Shown one piece after another: positions 16,474-25,032 of a stretch of 64,000 nt of DNA. The first letter of the stretch is position 1; each line of letters opens with the position of its first letter. Position numbers and translations under genes: made by a program. The notes under the pieces are model-generated. The model worked only from the letters and a program-made list of their open reading frames with translations. It was not told where the DNA came from and did no database searches. Source of the stretch: Polymorphobacter megasporae (GTDB taxonomy: Bacteria; Pseudomonadota; Alphaproteobacteria; Sphingomonadales; Sphingomonadaceae); contig NZ_CP081848.1 of assembly GCF_018982885.2 (NCBI RefSeq), forward strand, positions 62,001 through 126,000, in the 5' to 3' direction.

Positions 16474-17030
16474 CCGATCAGCTCTTTCTTGACCGAGACA
16501 CATCCGGGACCGGCAGCGGTGAGATAAAGCTGGAGTCCGGGGTTCGCCTCGCTCTGCATGACATGCGCGAGCAGCGGCTTTTCGGGACCGAAGGCGGCGA
16601 ACACCCGCGCCTTCAACGCCGCGCACGCCTCGGGCCAGTAGATCACCTGGGTATAAATCCCCGAACACGTTCCGGCGGGGGCGATGACAAGCGTCGTCAG
16701 CCGAGTTTGCGGCGTCTTGCTCGTCGCGGTCGCGGGATGATTGCTCTCGATCGTTACCACCGTCGGCCAGCGGTTGGCGTCGGGACCGAGCGGCTGGACG
16801 GTGAAGTTCGCCTCGCCGGTCTCGAAGATGAACGCGCCTGCCTGCTGGAATACCGGGGCGCAGGTCGACATGCGGATCTGCGCGAGCGCCGCCGCGAGCC
16901 GCTGCGTCGCGCTGGCATTGGTGCGGAAGCCGCCCGCGACACCGGCTGCCGGCGGCGCGCTCGCGGCGGGTCCGGCGAGCGCCGCCAGTGCCAGCGCCGC
17001 CATCACGCGCCGCGCCTGCTTTACGATCAT
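16470..17030 (-). CDS. Secreted protein of unknown function between two DUF2827 genes
   Basis: A 186-residue protein with a clear signal peptide (MIVKQARRVMAALALAAL, cleavage near ASA). I do not recognise the mature domain. It has two cysteine-containing segments (MSTCAPVFQQAGAF and PAGTCSGIYTQVIYWPEAC) and a conserved-looking C-terminus (GPGCVSVKKELIG). The even number of cysteines suggests periplasmic disulfides. ATG 17030 overlaps the upstream DUF2827 stop (ATGA), and its own stop overlaps the downstream DUF2827 start (GTGA). The three genes are therefore translationally coupled and likely act together. Confidence 0.75.
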   Translation of the reverse strand: MIVKQARRVMAALALAALAGPAASAPPAAGVAGGFRTNASATQRLAAALAQIRMSTCAPVFQQAGAFIFETGEANFTVQPLGPDANRWPTVVTIESNHPATATSKTPQTRLTTLVIAPAGTCSGIYTQVIYWPEACAALKARVFAAFGPEKPLLAHVMQSEANPGLQLYLTAAGPGCVSVKKELIG

Positions 17031-18139
17031 GCCATTACTCCAGCGATCAGGTCTTCGTGCCGCGCGCGCACGACGGGCGAGTCGATGCTGAAGCGGTCGA
17101 GGAACTCGAGCGCCTTGGCACGTGCGGCGGCGGCGCGGCCGCGATGCGTGCGCGTCGCATCGACCAGCGCCCGACCGCCGTCGGCCGGGTCGAACGACGC
17201 ATAGGCGTAACCGACGCCGTCGATCGACGGCGAGTTGTGGATCAGCGGGTGTCCGCTCCACAGCACGTCCCAGTAAAGATAGTTGAGGTCGTTCTGCCAT
17301 TGATGGACGACGACCGCGTCGACATGGCGATGGAGCACCTCGGCGATCGGCATCCGGCCCTCGGAGAACAGTTTGCCCGCTCGGAACAGGTCGAGCGAGC
17401 TCGTCAGTTCGAGGAAATGCGGGACGAGCTTGATGCCGCTGGTGTTGAACAGCAGGACATGGTCGATCGCATCGGGATCGAGCCGGAATGCTTCCTCGCA
17501 GGCGAGCAGCGGCAGATGGAAGGTCTTGAGGACGTTGACGTTGGGCTCGAGGATGCCGACGCGAAACGCATCGCTGTCGCGGTCGGCCTTGTAGAACGGG
17601 TTGAACCCCGCTGCCCGCGCGCGCGCCTCGACGAAGATCGGCTCCCAGATGTGCGGGACCTGCTCGACCACCGCCGACCGCGTCAGCAGGCAGCTCGCGC
17701 GGTTCATCGTCCAGTGCTGCGGCGTGATCGAGACCGCGTCGAACGGCACCGCCGAGACGGTCTCGCCGTGAGGCATCGCGCTCGCCAGCGCTTCGAAGTT
17801 CATCGCCATCGAATTACCCGCCATGTACGAGACGAGCCGTCCGCCGCGGTCGCGGAAACGATGCATCGCCTCGGCCGGCGCGCGCATGCCGCATTCGATA
17901 ATCAGGTCGAGCCGGTCGGCGGCATCTTCGGCGGTCGCGGTCGGGACACCGCACCACGCGGCAAGCGGATGCGGGGCGGGTTTGCCCGAGCAATCGACGA
18001 CGACGACCTCGGTCACCCCCGCAAGCCGCTGGAGTAGTAAAACGAGCAGGACGCTGTTCTGCCCGATCCCCGACGACCACAACAGGTCGGTCGGGTCATT
18101 GCTCGGTCGACTGAAGGTAACGCCGATCCGAAGGGTCAT
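17027..18139 (-). CDS. DUF2827 family protein, copy A
   Basis: A 370-residue DUF2827 protein starting at ATG 18139 (MTLRIGVTF). It shares landmarks with copy B in the same order: SSGIGQNSVLLVLLLQ, a central MAGNSMAMNFEAL, SITPQHWTM, ILEPNVNVLKTFHLPLLACE and VVHQWQNDLNYLYWDVLWSG. The order and spacing suggest a GT-B-like fold, but the activity of DUF2827 is not established. It begins 74 bp after the adhesin stop, beyond a hairpin. It is the first gene of a coupled three-gene run. Confidence 0.82.
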   Translation of the reverse strand: MTLRIGVTFSRPSNDPTDLLWSSGIGQNSVLLVLLLQRLAGVTEVVVVDCSGKPAPHPLAAWCGVPTATAEDAADRLDLIIECGMRAPAEAMHRFRDRGGRLVSYMAGNSMAMNFEALASAMPHGETVSAVPFDAVSITPQHWTMNRASCLLTRSAVVEQVPHIWEPIFVEARARAAGFNPFYKADRDSDAFRVGILEPNVNVLKTFHLPLLACEEAFRLDPDAIDHVLLFNTSGIKLVPHFLELTSSLDLFRAGKLFSEGRMPIAEVLHRHVDAVVVHQWQNDLNYLYWDVLWSGHPLIHNSPSIDGVGYAYASFDPADGGRALVDATRTHRGRAAAARAKALEFLDRFSIDSPVVRARHEDLIAGVMA

Positions 18140-18163
18140 AACGTGTCTATAACGAACGACGAA

Positions 18164-18190
18164 CGGCGCGTCATCATCGATGACGCGCCG
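18164..18190 (-). terminator. Hairpin terminator after the adhesin gene
   Basis: A perfect 12-bp stem (arms CGGCGCGTCATC and its complement, loop of 3) lies 24 bp after the adhesin stop. On the minus strand it is followed by a moderately T-rich stretch (GTTCGTCGTTCGTT). It may stop most transcripts before the DUF2827 run or only attenuate them. Confidence 0.6.
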
Positions 18191-18213
18191 CCGTGCAGGA
18201 TCGCTACGTCAGA

Positions 18214-21200
18214 CTACCACTTGTAGCCGATGCCCGCCGCGGCTCCGACGTCGCCCGCGCGGGTATTCACGCCGACCGAGGCACCGACGATCCAGTTGGT
18301 ACCCGGACGCGCCTGGTACTTGAGGTTGAGCGAAGTCTCGCCGCGGAAGTAGCCGACGCCGCCGACAAGGCCCATTTCGCCCGGCTCGAGCGGGACGTTG
18401 ACCGTCGCGGCCGCCAGCGCCATCGCCACACCGCCGCGCGCGCGCCGCTCGTCGTTATGGACCGAGTTCAACTGGCCGATCGTCGCCGCATCGGTGGTCA
18501 GGATACCCGGTGCGATGTTGGTCAGGCGACGCTCGTTACCCGGCGAGCCGAACGAGACGGTGTTCGGCGCGGTGGCAACCGAACCCGAGCCGATCGCGAC
18601 CGACCCGACCCCGGTCGAGGAGACAGAAGCGCTGCTGCCGAGCGCGACCGAGTTCGATCCCGCCGCGGTGGCGCCGTAGCCCCCGGCGAACGAGGCGGTG
18701 CCCGATGCATTGCTGTTGACACCGTAGGCGGTGGCGTTCGCGGCGGCACTCGACCCGACCCCGAGTGCGATGCCGTTGCTGGCAAAGCCGGCCCCGGTAA
18801 CGCCGATCGAGGCGAAGCGCGTGTCGACGCTCGTCTGCAGCACATAGAACTGGCCGCCGTTGGTGGCGTCGGTCGACCCAGCCGCGACCGTACCCGGAGC
18901 GACATTGACGACGCGGCGTTGCGTGCCGGTGGCCGTGCCGCCTACCGCGAAGACATTGGCGGCACCGCCGTCGTTCGACCCCAAACCGATCGCCACCGAG
19001 CGTGCGCCGGTCGAGACGGCATTTTGCCCGATCGCAACCGATCCAGCGAGCGTCGCGCTCGAACTCTGGCCGATCGCGATTGCCCCAGCATTCGCCGCAA
19101 CGGCAGTATCCCCGATCGCGACCGCACTCTGGCCGGTGGCGACGCTCGCGTTACCGAGGGCGACTGCGCCCTGGCCGATCGCGGTGTTGTTGGCACCGAT
19201 GGCAACCGCACCGGTGCCGGTGGCGGTGTTCGGGTCACCGATCGCGACCGCGCCGTTGCCGGTGGCGACGTTACGCGAGCCGATCGAGACCGCTGAGCCG
19301 CCCTGGGCGACTGCGTTCCGACCGATCGCAGTCGATTCGAGCCCGGTTGCGGAGGCACCCGTTCCCGCCGCGAACGACCCGTCGCCGCTGCCGACCGATC
19401 CATAACCGATCGCCAACGCATTGGCGCCGGATGCGGTCGGGAAGGCAAGGCCACTCGTGTTGTTGGTTTCGACGACGCCGAGCGTCCCGTTGGTCAGCGC
19501 GGTGATGTTGGCGGTGTTGGTCACGACCGACGACGAAATGTTCGTCACCGACGTGCTGACATTGGCCACCGTGACTTCGCTTGTCGAAATCCGCGTCGTC
19601 AGCGAGTTCGAGGCTGCCGTCAGGTTGGTCTCATCGACGGTCGCGCGGCTCGACAGTGAGTCCGACACGGTCGTCAGGTTGGTCTCGTCGGCGGTCGCGC
19701 GAGTCGTCAGTGAGTTCGACGCGCTCGTCAGGTTCGTCTCGTCGATGAGGGCGCGGCCGGAGAGTGAGTTCGACGCATCCGAAAGGTTAGTTTCGGTGGC
19801 CGTTGCGCGCGCCGACAGCGAGTTCGACGAGATGGTCATCGACACGGCGTTCGCGGTGGTTACAGCCTCGCCGGCAGTCGCACGGGTCGTCAGCGAGTTT
19901 GAAGCGCTCCACAATGACGTGTAGTTGTCGGTCGTCGTCGTCTCACCGAGCGCCGCCCGGGTCGACAGCGAGTTCGACGAATTGGTCATCGACGTCGCAT
20001 TTTGCGTCGCAATGGCTTCCGCGTCGGTCAACCGCTCCGAAAGCGAGGTCGAGGCTGCCGTCAGATTGGCGTCGGTCGAATTAGCCCGCGTATTGAGCGA
20101 GGTCGAGGCGGCGGCGAGGTTGTCGTCGGTCGCACTGATCCGCGTCGTCAGCGAGTTCGAGGCGTTGGTCAGCGACGTCGCATTGGCGGTGGTGACACCT
20201 TCTGCTGCAGTGACGCGCGAGTTGAGTGACGTCGTCGAAACATTGGCCGCCGATTCGTTGGCGTCGATCCGGCTGCTCAGCGAATTCGACGCGGCGCTCA
20301 GCGCGGTCGACGTCGTTGCGATTGCCGTCTCCGTGCCGCTCACTCGCGCCGAAAGCGAATTCGAGGCGTTCGTCAGCGCCGCCGTGGTCGAGGCAGTCGC
20401 CGCTTCGCCGAGGGTCGCCCGGTTCGACAGCGAGGTCGAGGCCGCCGCGAGGTTGCTGTCGGTCGCATTGGCCCGCGCATTGAGCGACGTCGAGGCAGTT
20501 GCGAGGTTAGCGTCGGTTGCGCTGATCCGCGTCGTCAGCGAGTTCGAGGCGTTCGTCAGCGACGTCGCGTTGTTGGCGATGTTCGTCTCATCGGCCGTGG
20601 CACGTGCCGACAGCGAGTTTGACGCGGCCGCCAGCGATGTCGCGTTGTTCGTCGTTACGGTGTTGAGCGAGGTCGTCGCGGCATCGGCGGCGGTGGCACG
20701 GGTCGTCAGTGAAGTCGCCGCATTGGTCAGCGACGTCGCATTGTTTGCGGTCGTTGTCTCATCGGCAGTGGCGCGGGCCGACAGCGAGTTCGACGCGGTC
20801 GTCAACGACGTCGCATTGTTCGTCGTCACCGTATTGAGCGACGTCGTCGCGACGTCGGCGGCGGTCGCACGCGTGGTCAGCGAAGACGCGTTGCTTGCGG
20901 TCGTTGCCTCATCGGCGGTGGCGCGGGCCGATAGCGAGTTCGACGCGGTCGTCAACGACGTCGCATTGTTCGTCGTCACCGTATTGAGCGACGTCGTCGC
21001 AGCGTCGGCGGCGGTCGCACGCGTCGTCAGCGAAGATGCCGAGTTGGTCAGCGACGTCGCATTGTTCGTGGTCGTCGCCTCATCGGCGGTGGCGCGCGCC
21101 GACAGTGAGTTCGAGGCGTTACCGAGCGACGTTGCGTTGTTCGCGACGGTCGTCTCCGATGCCCCGATGCGCGACGACAGCGAGGTCGATGCGTTGCTCA

Positions 21201-22389
21201 ACGAGGTCGCGTTGTTCGAAATACTGGTCTCGTCGGCGGTTGCGCGGGCAGACAGCGAGTTCGACGCGTTGTTCAACGACGTGGCATTGTTCGACACTGT
21301 CGTTTCGTTGGTCGTGGCGCGCGTCGACAGCGAGTTCGACGCATTGGTCAGCGACGTCGCATTGTTCGAGATGTTGGTCTCGTTAGCCGTCGCGCGGGCG
21401 GACAGCGAGTTCGACGAATTGGTCAGCGACGTCGCGTTGTTCGTGACCGTCGTGTCGTTGGCGGTGGCGCGCGTCGACAGCGAGTTCGAGGCGTTCGTCA
21501 GCGACGTCGCATTGTTGGTGATGTTGGTTTCGTCGGCCGTCGCGCGGGCCGATAGTGAGTTCGAGGCGAAGGTCAGCGACGTGCCGGTGTTGGTGATCGA
21601 CGTCTCGGTCGAACCGACCCGGGTCGACAGCGAGTTCGACACGGCCGTTGTCGTGCCCTCGTCGGCGACCGCGCGTTGCGTCAGCGAGTTCGATGCGAAG
21701 TTGAGTGCCGCGGTGTTGGCCGTGACCGTCCCGCCAAGCGTACCGATCGACGCCGCGTTGGTGTCGATGTTGGTCTGGAGCGCATTGCCGACGCTGAGGA
21801 GCTGGTCGCCGTTGACGGCGTCGGTCGAACCAACGTCGACACGACCAGCGGAGACACCCGTTAGACGGTTGGCGAAGACGGTACCGGTCGACGAGCCGAT
21901 CGAGACGCCTGCGGTGGCTGTGTTGTTGGCGAACGCACCTACAGTCGTCGTACCGAATTTCAGGCCGAGGTTCGCAGCGGTGCTAAGATTGGCCACATCG
22001 GTCGCGCTGAACGTCGTATTTGCGCCGAGAGCGGTGTTGCCTGGGCTGCTGGGGAGCGCGCCCGGTCCGGCACTGACGTTGGCATTGATGCCGATCGCCG
22101 TGCTGTTGGCGACACCGGCGATGGCGGAAGAGCCGAACGCCGAAGTGCCGGTCGCGTTTCCATGGGCGTTGGCGCCGATCACAGTCGACGTGTTGAAGGC
22201 GGCTGAGGCGTTGGCTCCACCGGCGACGCTCGTTCCGGTACCGGTCGATGCACCGTTTGCGGTGCCGCTCACCCCGTCATAGAAAACGGTGCCCGACGCG
22301 ACGGCGGTTGACGCCTGCATCGCAACAACCAGAGCGGATGTACCAAGAAGAAGCGCGTTGCGCACGCGCGTGGAATTGCCGACAGACAT
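18214..22389 (-). CDS. Trimeric autotransporter adhesin (YadA/Hia type)
   Basis: A surface adhesin of about 1391 residues. ATG 22389, preceded by GGGGG, starts a signal peptide (NALLLGTSALVVAMQASTAVA). Then come a short N-terminal head with AIG-type repeats and a neck motif (VGSTDAVNGDQLLSVGNAL). A long stalk of 25-residue repeats covers roughly residues 230-940. A second head with about ten AIG repeats (SVAIGQ, AVAIGA) follows, then another neck (GSTDATNGGQ). The C-terminal YadA anchor runs from HNDERRARGGVAMALA to GIGYKW. The anchor ends in Trp after a Tyr-Lys pair, as outer-membrane barrels often end in an aromatic residue. An upstream ATG at 22461 would add 24 residues. Confidence 0.93.
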   Translation of the reverse strand: MSVGNSTRVRNALLLGTSALVVAMQASTAVASGTVFYDGVSGTANGASTGTGTSVAGGANASAAFNTSTVIGANAHGNATGTSAFGSSAIAGVANSTAIGINANVSAGPGALPSSPGNTALGANTTFSATDVANLSTAANLGLKFGTTTVGAFANNTATAGVSIGSSTGTVFANRLTGVSAGRVDVGSTDAVNGDQLLSVGNALQTNIDTNAASIGTLGGTVTANTAALNFASNSLTQRAVADEGTTTAVSNSLSTRVGSTETSITNTGTSLTFASNSLSARATADETNITNNATSLTNASNSLSTRATANDTTVTNNATSLTNSSNSLSARATANETNISNNATSLTNASNSLSTRATTNETTVSNNATSLNNASNSLSARATADETSISNNATSLSNASTSLSSRIGASETTVANNATSLGNASNSLSARATADEATTTNNATSLTNSASSLTTRATAADAATTSLNTVTTNNATSLTTASNSLSARATADEATTASNASSLTTRATAADVATTSLNTVTTNNATSLTTASNSLSARATADETTTANNATSLTNAATSLTTRATAADAATTSLNTVTTNNATSLAAASNSLSARATADETNIANNATSLTNASNSLTTRISATDANLATASTSLNARANATDSNLAAASTSLSNRATLGEAATASTTAALTNASNSLSARVSGTETAIATTSTALSAASNSLSSRIDANESAANVSTTSLNSRVTAAEGVTTANATSLTNASNSLTTRISATDDNLAAASTSLNTRANSTDANLTAASTSLSERLTDAEAIATQNATSMTNSSNSLSTRAALGETTTTDNYTSLWSASNSLTTRATAGEAVTTANAVSMTISSNSLSARATATETNLSDASNSLSGRALIDETNLTSASNSLTTRATADETNLTTVSDSLSSRATVDETNLTAASNSLTTRISTSEVTVANVSTSVTNISSSVVTNTANITALTNGTLGVVETNNTSGLAFPTASGANALAIGYGSVGSGDGSFAAGTGASATGLESTAIGRNAVAQGGSAVSIGSRNVATGNGAVAIGDPNTATGTGAVAIGANNTAIGQGAVALGNASVATGQSAVAIGDTAVAANAGAIAIGQSSSATLAGSVAIGQNAVSTGARSVAIGLGSNDGGAANVFAVGGTATGTQRRVVNVAPGTVAAGSTDATNGGQFYVLQTSVDTRFASIGVTGAGFASNGIALGVGSSAAANATAYGVNSNASGTASFAGGYGATAAGSNSVALGSSASVSSTGVGSVAIGSGSVATAPNTVSFGSPGNERRLTNIAPGILTTDAATIGQLNSVHNDERRARGGVAMALAAATVNVPLEPGEMGLVGGVGYFRGETSLNLKYQARPGTNWIVGASVGVNTRAGDVGAAAGIGYKW
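19560..21700 (-). repeat. 75-bp tandem repeats coding the adhesin stalk
   Basis: A phrase reading GACAGCGAGTTCGACG on the plus strand recurs at 21251, 21326, 21401 and 21476, exactly 75 bp apart, and continues in diverging copies over about 2.1 kb. Each unit encodes 25 residues with the pattern RATADET..NNATSLTNASNSLS. Some units are shortened or carry an inserted LNTVTTNNATS variant. The repeats make the stalk a hot spot for length variation by recombination. Confidence 0.85.
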
Positions 22390-22746
22390 GATGTAGCCCC
22401 CAAAAAACCCCCGTCGCAACCGGACTGTAAAATCAGTTCGATTACATACTCGTTTCGGCAATGAACTGACCTGAGTGGCGAGTCAATGCAGGTGCGGCTC
22501 TCCAATGGATGGATTCGCTCCAAATCCGATCGAATATATTTTCAGACGCCCGCAGCATTTGCTTTTTGGGTCAACGCGACGAGCTCAACTTAAGTTTACG
22601 GAGTTATCGTCCACTTGGTTCTTACCCGCAACGAATGTCGGTTCGTCTTGCTCGCGGGTCACTCCGGCGCTTTGGCCTTGGTCACGGCTTCCCTCGCCGA
22701 AAAGCTATCGGCAGACAGGTGCAGAGAGTGCAGGGGGACGAGCCAA
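22390..22746. other. Intergenic region between divergent adhesin and CHAP genes
   Basis: About 357 bp with lower GC than its surroundings. It must hold the promoters of the minus-strand adhesin and the plus-strand CHAP gene. I see no clear sigma-70 pair, operator or coding frame. The first 60 bp upstream of the adhesin contain an A/T-rich patch (GTATGTAATC on the minus strand). Confidence 0.5.
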
Positions 22747-23295
22747 GTGCTTAAACATCTTCGCGTGATGATCGGTTCCATAATCCTCGCACTGGGCATC
22801 TTTGTGAGCGTGTCCGCGACCGCCGCACCTGTGCAATGCGTGACCTTCGCCCGCGCGTTCTCGGGCATCGACCTGCACGGCAACGCCGCGACATGGTGGG
22901 GGCAGGCGAACGGCAAGTATGAGCAAGGCAGCGCTCCGCGAGTCGGCGGCGTACTCGTGTTCAAGGCGACCGGCGCGATGCGGGTCGGCCATGTCGCCAC
23001 CGTCAGCGCGATCGTCTCGTCGCGCGAAATTCGCGTCACGCACGCCAACTGGTCGCCGGTCGACGGCCATCGCGGCCAGGTCGAGACCGATGTCGCCGTC
23101 GTCGACACCTCGGCGGCGGGCGACTGGAGCCAGGTGCGCGTCTGGTATGGCCCGATCGGCGATCTCGGACGACGCGACTATCCGGTTTACGGCTTCATCT
23201 ACGGCGACCATGCACCGGCGGGCGTCACGGCTCCCGCGACCGCATTTGCGGTTGCTGCGGTCGATGCGATGCCGATCCAGCTGGCCGGGCTCTGA
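22747..23295 (+). CDS. Secreted CHAP-domain protein (putative peptidoglycan amidase)
   Basis: A 182-residue exported protein. GTG 22747 has AGGGGGA about nine bases upstream; an internal ATG at 22768 would give a shorter form. A signal peptide (IGSIILALGIFVSVSATAAP) is followed by a CHAP (NlpC/P60-like) domain. The catalytic Cys lies in QCVTFARAFSGIDL and the His in RVGHVATVSAIV. CHAP enzymes cleave amide bonds in peptidoglycan. In sphingomonads short secreted CHAP proteins of this type are common. It is divergent from the adhesin and just precedes folP. Confidence 0.85.
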   Translation: MLKHLRVMIGSIILALGIFVSVSATAAPVQCVTFARAFSGIDLHGNAATWWGQANGKYEQGSAPRVGGVLVFKATGAMRVGHVATVSAIVSSREIRVTHANWSPVDGHRGQVETDVAVVDTSAAGDWSQVRVWYGPIGDLGRRDYPVYGFIYGDHAPAGVTAPATAFAVAAVDAMPIQLAGL

Positions 23296-23477
23296 GCGGA
23301 CCGAAGCGCGTCCATGTTGCGCCTGCCGGTTTCGGTGACGGCGAACGGCTGGCGGGTGGCGGGGTCAGGTTCGACTCGCTCCGGCTGACACTCGACAATA
23401 CCGAGCGGCGGATCGCGCTCGATGATCTTTCCGCCGGGGTCGCTGACCTCCCCGAAGACATCCGCGCGCGGATCGTC

Positions 23478-24311
23478 TTGCTTCGCGACGCGCTCGTGAC
23501 GCCGCGTTCGCCGATAGCCGGGCTGGTCTTCGACCGGCCGCACGTCATGGGGATCGTCAACGTTACCCCAGACAGCTTCAGCGACGGCGGCGCAGGCGGC
23601 GATCCGGTCGCGGCTGCCCTGGCGATGGCCGCCGCAGGCGCGAGCATCGTCGACCTCGGCGGCGAATCGACCCGGCCGCGCGCGGCGGTCGTCGATACCC
23701 AAGAGGAGCTTGCCCGCGTCGGCCCCGTCCTCGCCGGGCTGCGAAATAGCGGGATCACCGTCTCGATCGATACGCGCAAGGCGCTGGTCATGGCAGCAGC
23801 GCTCGACGCCGGAGCAACACTGGTCAACGACGTCTCGGCACTGACCTACGACCCCGCCGCAATCGCGCTCGTCGCGGCGCGCGGCGCCCCGGTGGTGCTG
23901 ATGCATTCGCAAGGAACGCCGGCGACGATGCAGGACTCTCCGGTCTACGCTGACCCGCTGCGCGACGTCTTCGACTGGCTCGAGGCGCGGATCGCGACCT
24001 GCGTCGCCGCCGGCATAAAGCGTGAACGGATCATCGCCGACCCCGGCATTGGGTTCGGCAAGACCCTCGAGCACAATCTCGCGTTGCTCCGCGGTGTTGC
24101 ACTGTTCCACGGACTTGGCGTGCCGATCACCCTCGGGGCCAGCCGCAAGGCGATTATCGGGACACTGGCGGGCGGCGCGCCGGTCGGCGAACGGCTCGGC
24201 GGCTCGGTCGCGCTGGCGCTCCACGCGGTCGCAAATGGCGTCCAGATCGTCCGGGTCCACGACGTTGCCGCGACGGTACAGGCGATCAAATTATGGCAGG
24301 CGGTTCACTGA
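23478..24311 (+). CDS. folP: Dihydropteroate synthase
   Basis: DHPS makes dihydropteroate from p-aminobenzoate and dihydropterin pyrophosphate in folate synthesis and is the sulfonamide target. The motifs are intact: MGIVNVTPDSFSDGG, VDLGGESTRPRA, SIDTRK, VNDVSAL, DPGIGFGKT and LGASRKAIIG. TTG 23478 gives 277 residues, the normal family length. The same frame is open upstream to before 23292 and reads like protein (VRFDSLRLTLDNTERRIAL), but without ATG, GTG or TTG. A CTG at 23292 would overlap the CHAP stop, so the true start may lie further upstream. Confidence 0.95.
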   Translation: MLRDALVTPRSPIAGLVFDRPHVMGIVNVTPDSFSDGGAGGDPVAAALAMAAAGASIVDLGGESTRPRAAVVDTQEELARVGPVLAGLRNSGITVSIDTRKALVMAAALDAGATLVNDVSALTYDPAAIALVAARGAPVVLMHSQGTPATMQDSPVYADPLRDVFDWLEARIATCVAAGIKRERIIADPGIGFGKTLEHNLALLRGVALFHGLGVPITLGASRKAIIGTLAGGAPVGERLGGSVALALHAVANGVQIVRVHDVAATVQAIKLWQAVH

Positions 24312-24331
24312 CCCCGCGTCCGCCCGGCCGC

Positions 24332-24754
24332 TTATCTTGCAGACCGCTCGCCGTAGCGCTGTTCGGACCCATAGCTGGCGGCAAGCGTCAGCGCGCCGCT
24401 CGCCTCGATGATCCCGGCGATGCGCGCCTCGAGCAGTGCGCGTTCGACCCGCGCTGCGGCAAGCTTGATTTCATGATCGAGCTCGCGTGCGCGAATAGCC
24501 TCAACCTCCGCCCCCCGCTGGCCGATCAGTGCGGCGATGCGTTCCGCGAGACTGTCCTTTGGACCGACGGCGTGATTGCCGTTGGTCGGGCCGTCGCCGG
24601 TCGCTTCCGACACGCTTTTGTCGAGCTCCTGCGCCCGCGCCTCGTATTCCTGCGCCAGATTGAGCGCCTCGTCGCGTGAGGATCCTGTCACCCCTGCAAC
24701 GAGCCGGCGGATTTTATGCGCGTTTTCGCGGTACAAGGCTGCTTGAGTCACCAT
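24332..24754 (-). CDS. Small coiled-coil protein of unknown function
   Basis: A 140-residue, highly charged, helical protein without signal peptide or membrane segment. ATG 24754 is preceded by AGGGG. The first part (ALYRENAHKIRRLVAGVTGSS) resembles short stress-response helical proteins, and the second half (LDHEIKLAAARVERALLEARI) is a likely coiled coil. I do not recognise a family. It is convergent with folP (20 nt apart) and divergent from the ABC1 kinase gene, across an A/T-rich region. Confidence 0.65.
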   Translation of the reverse strand: MVTQAALYRENAHKIRRLVAGVTGSSRDEALNLAQEYEARAQELDKSVSEATGDGPTNGNHAVGPKDSLAERIAALIGQRGAEVEAIRARELDHEIKLAAARVERALLEARIAGIIEASGALTLAASYGSEQRYGERSAR

Positions 24755-25032
24755 CACGCCCCTACTACTAACTAGCTATCGAAGTTAACACATTGTAAAT
24801 AAAAACTATCACCCACGCAACGAGTTTCATCGCAATAACTAAAATTCATTTGTTAACCTTGATTTGCGAGTTCTTGGTGCGGCACAGTCATGCGGCGGGT
24901 ATTCTGTGAAATTGGTAAACCGCGTCTTTGCTCGCCTTGCGTGGGACCGATCGGCGTTGGCGCCAGGACCCGCGGCCGCAGCGACACCTGCACCCCTCGC
25001 GTTCGCTACCCGCCACGCCTATCTCCGGCGCG

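Noticed and set aside
15283-18139. DUF2827 genes as a recent tandem duplication
   Set aside because: The two proteins share landmarks but are clearly diverged in length and sequence, so the duplication is old or they were assembled separately.
19560-21700. A regular repeat array resembling a CRISPR or minisatellite
   Set aside because: The period is 75 bp with no separate unique spacers, and the whole array is in frame as a repetitive coiled-coil stalk of an adhesin.
19925-22282. A 785-codon open frame on the plus strand opposite the adhesin
   Set aside because: It is the antisense of the repeats (Ser/Val/Asp-rich, same period), has no domain, and the minus-strand adhesin is complete with signal peptide and anchor.
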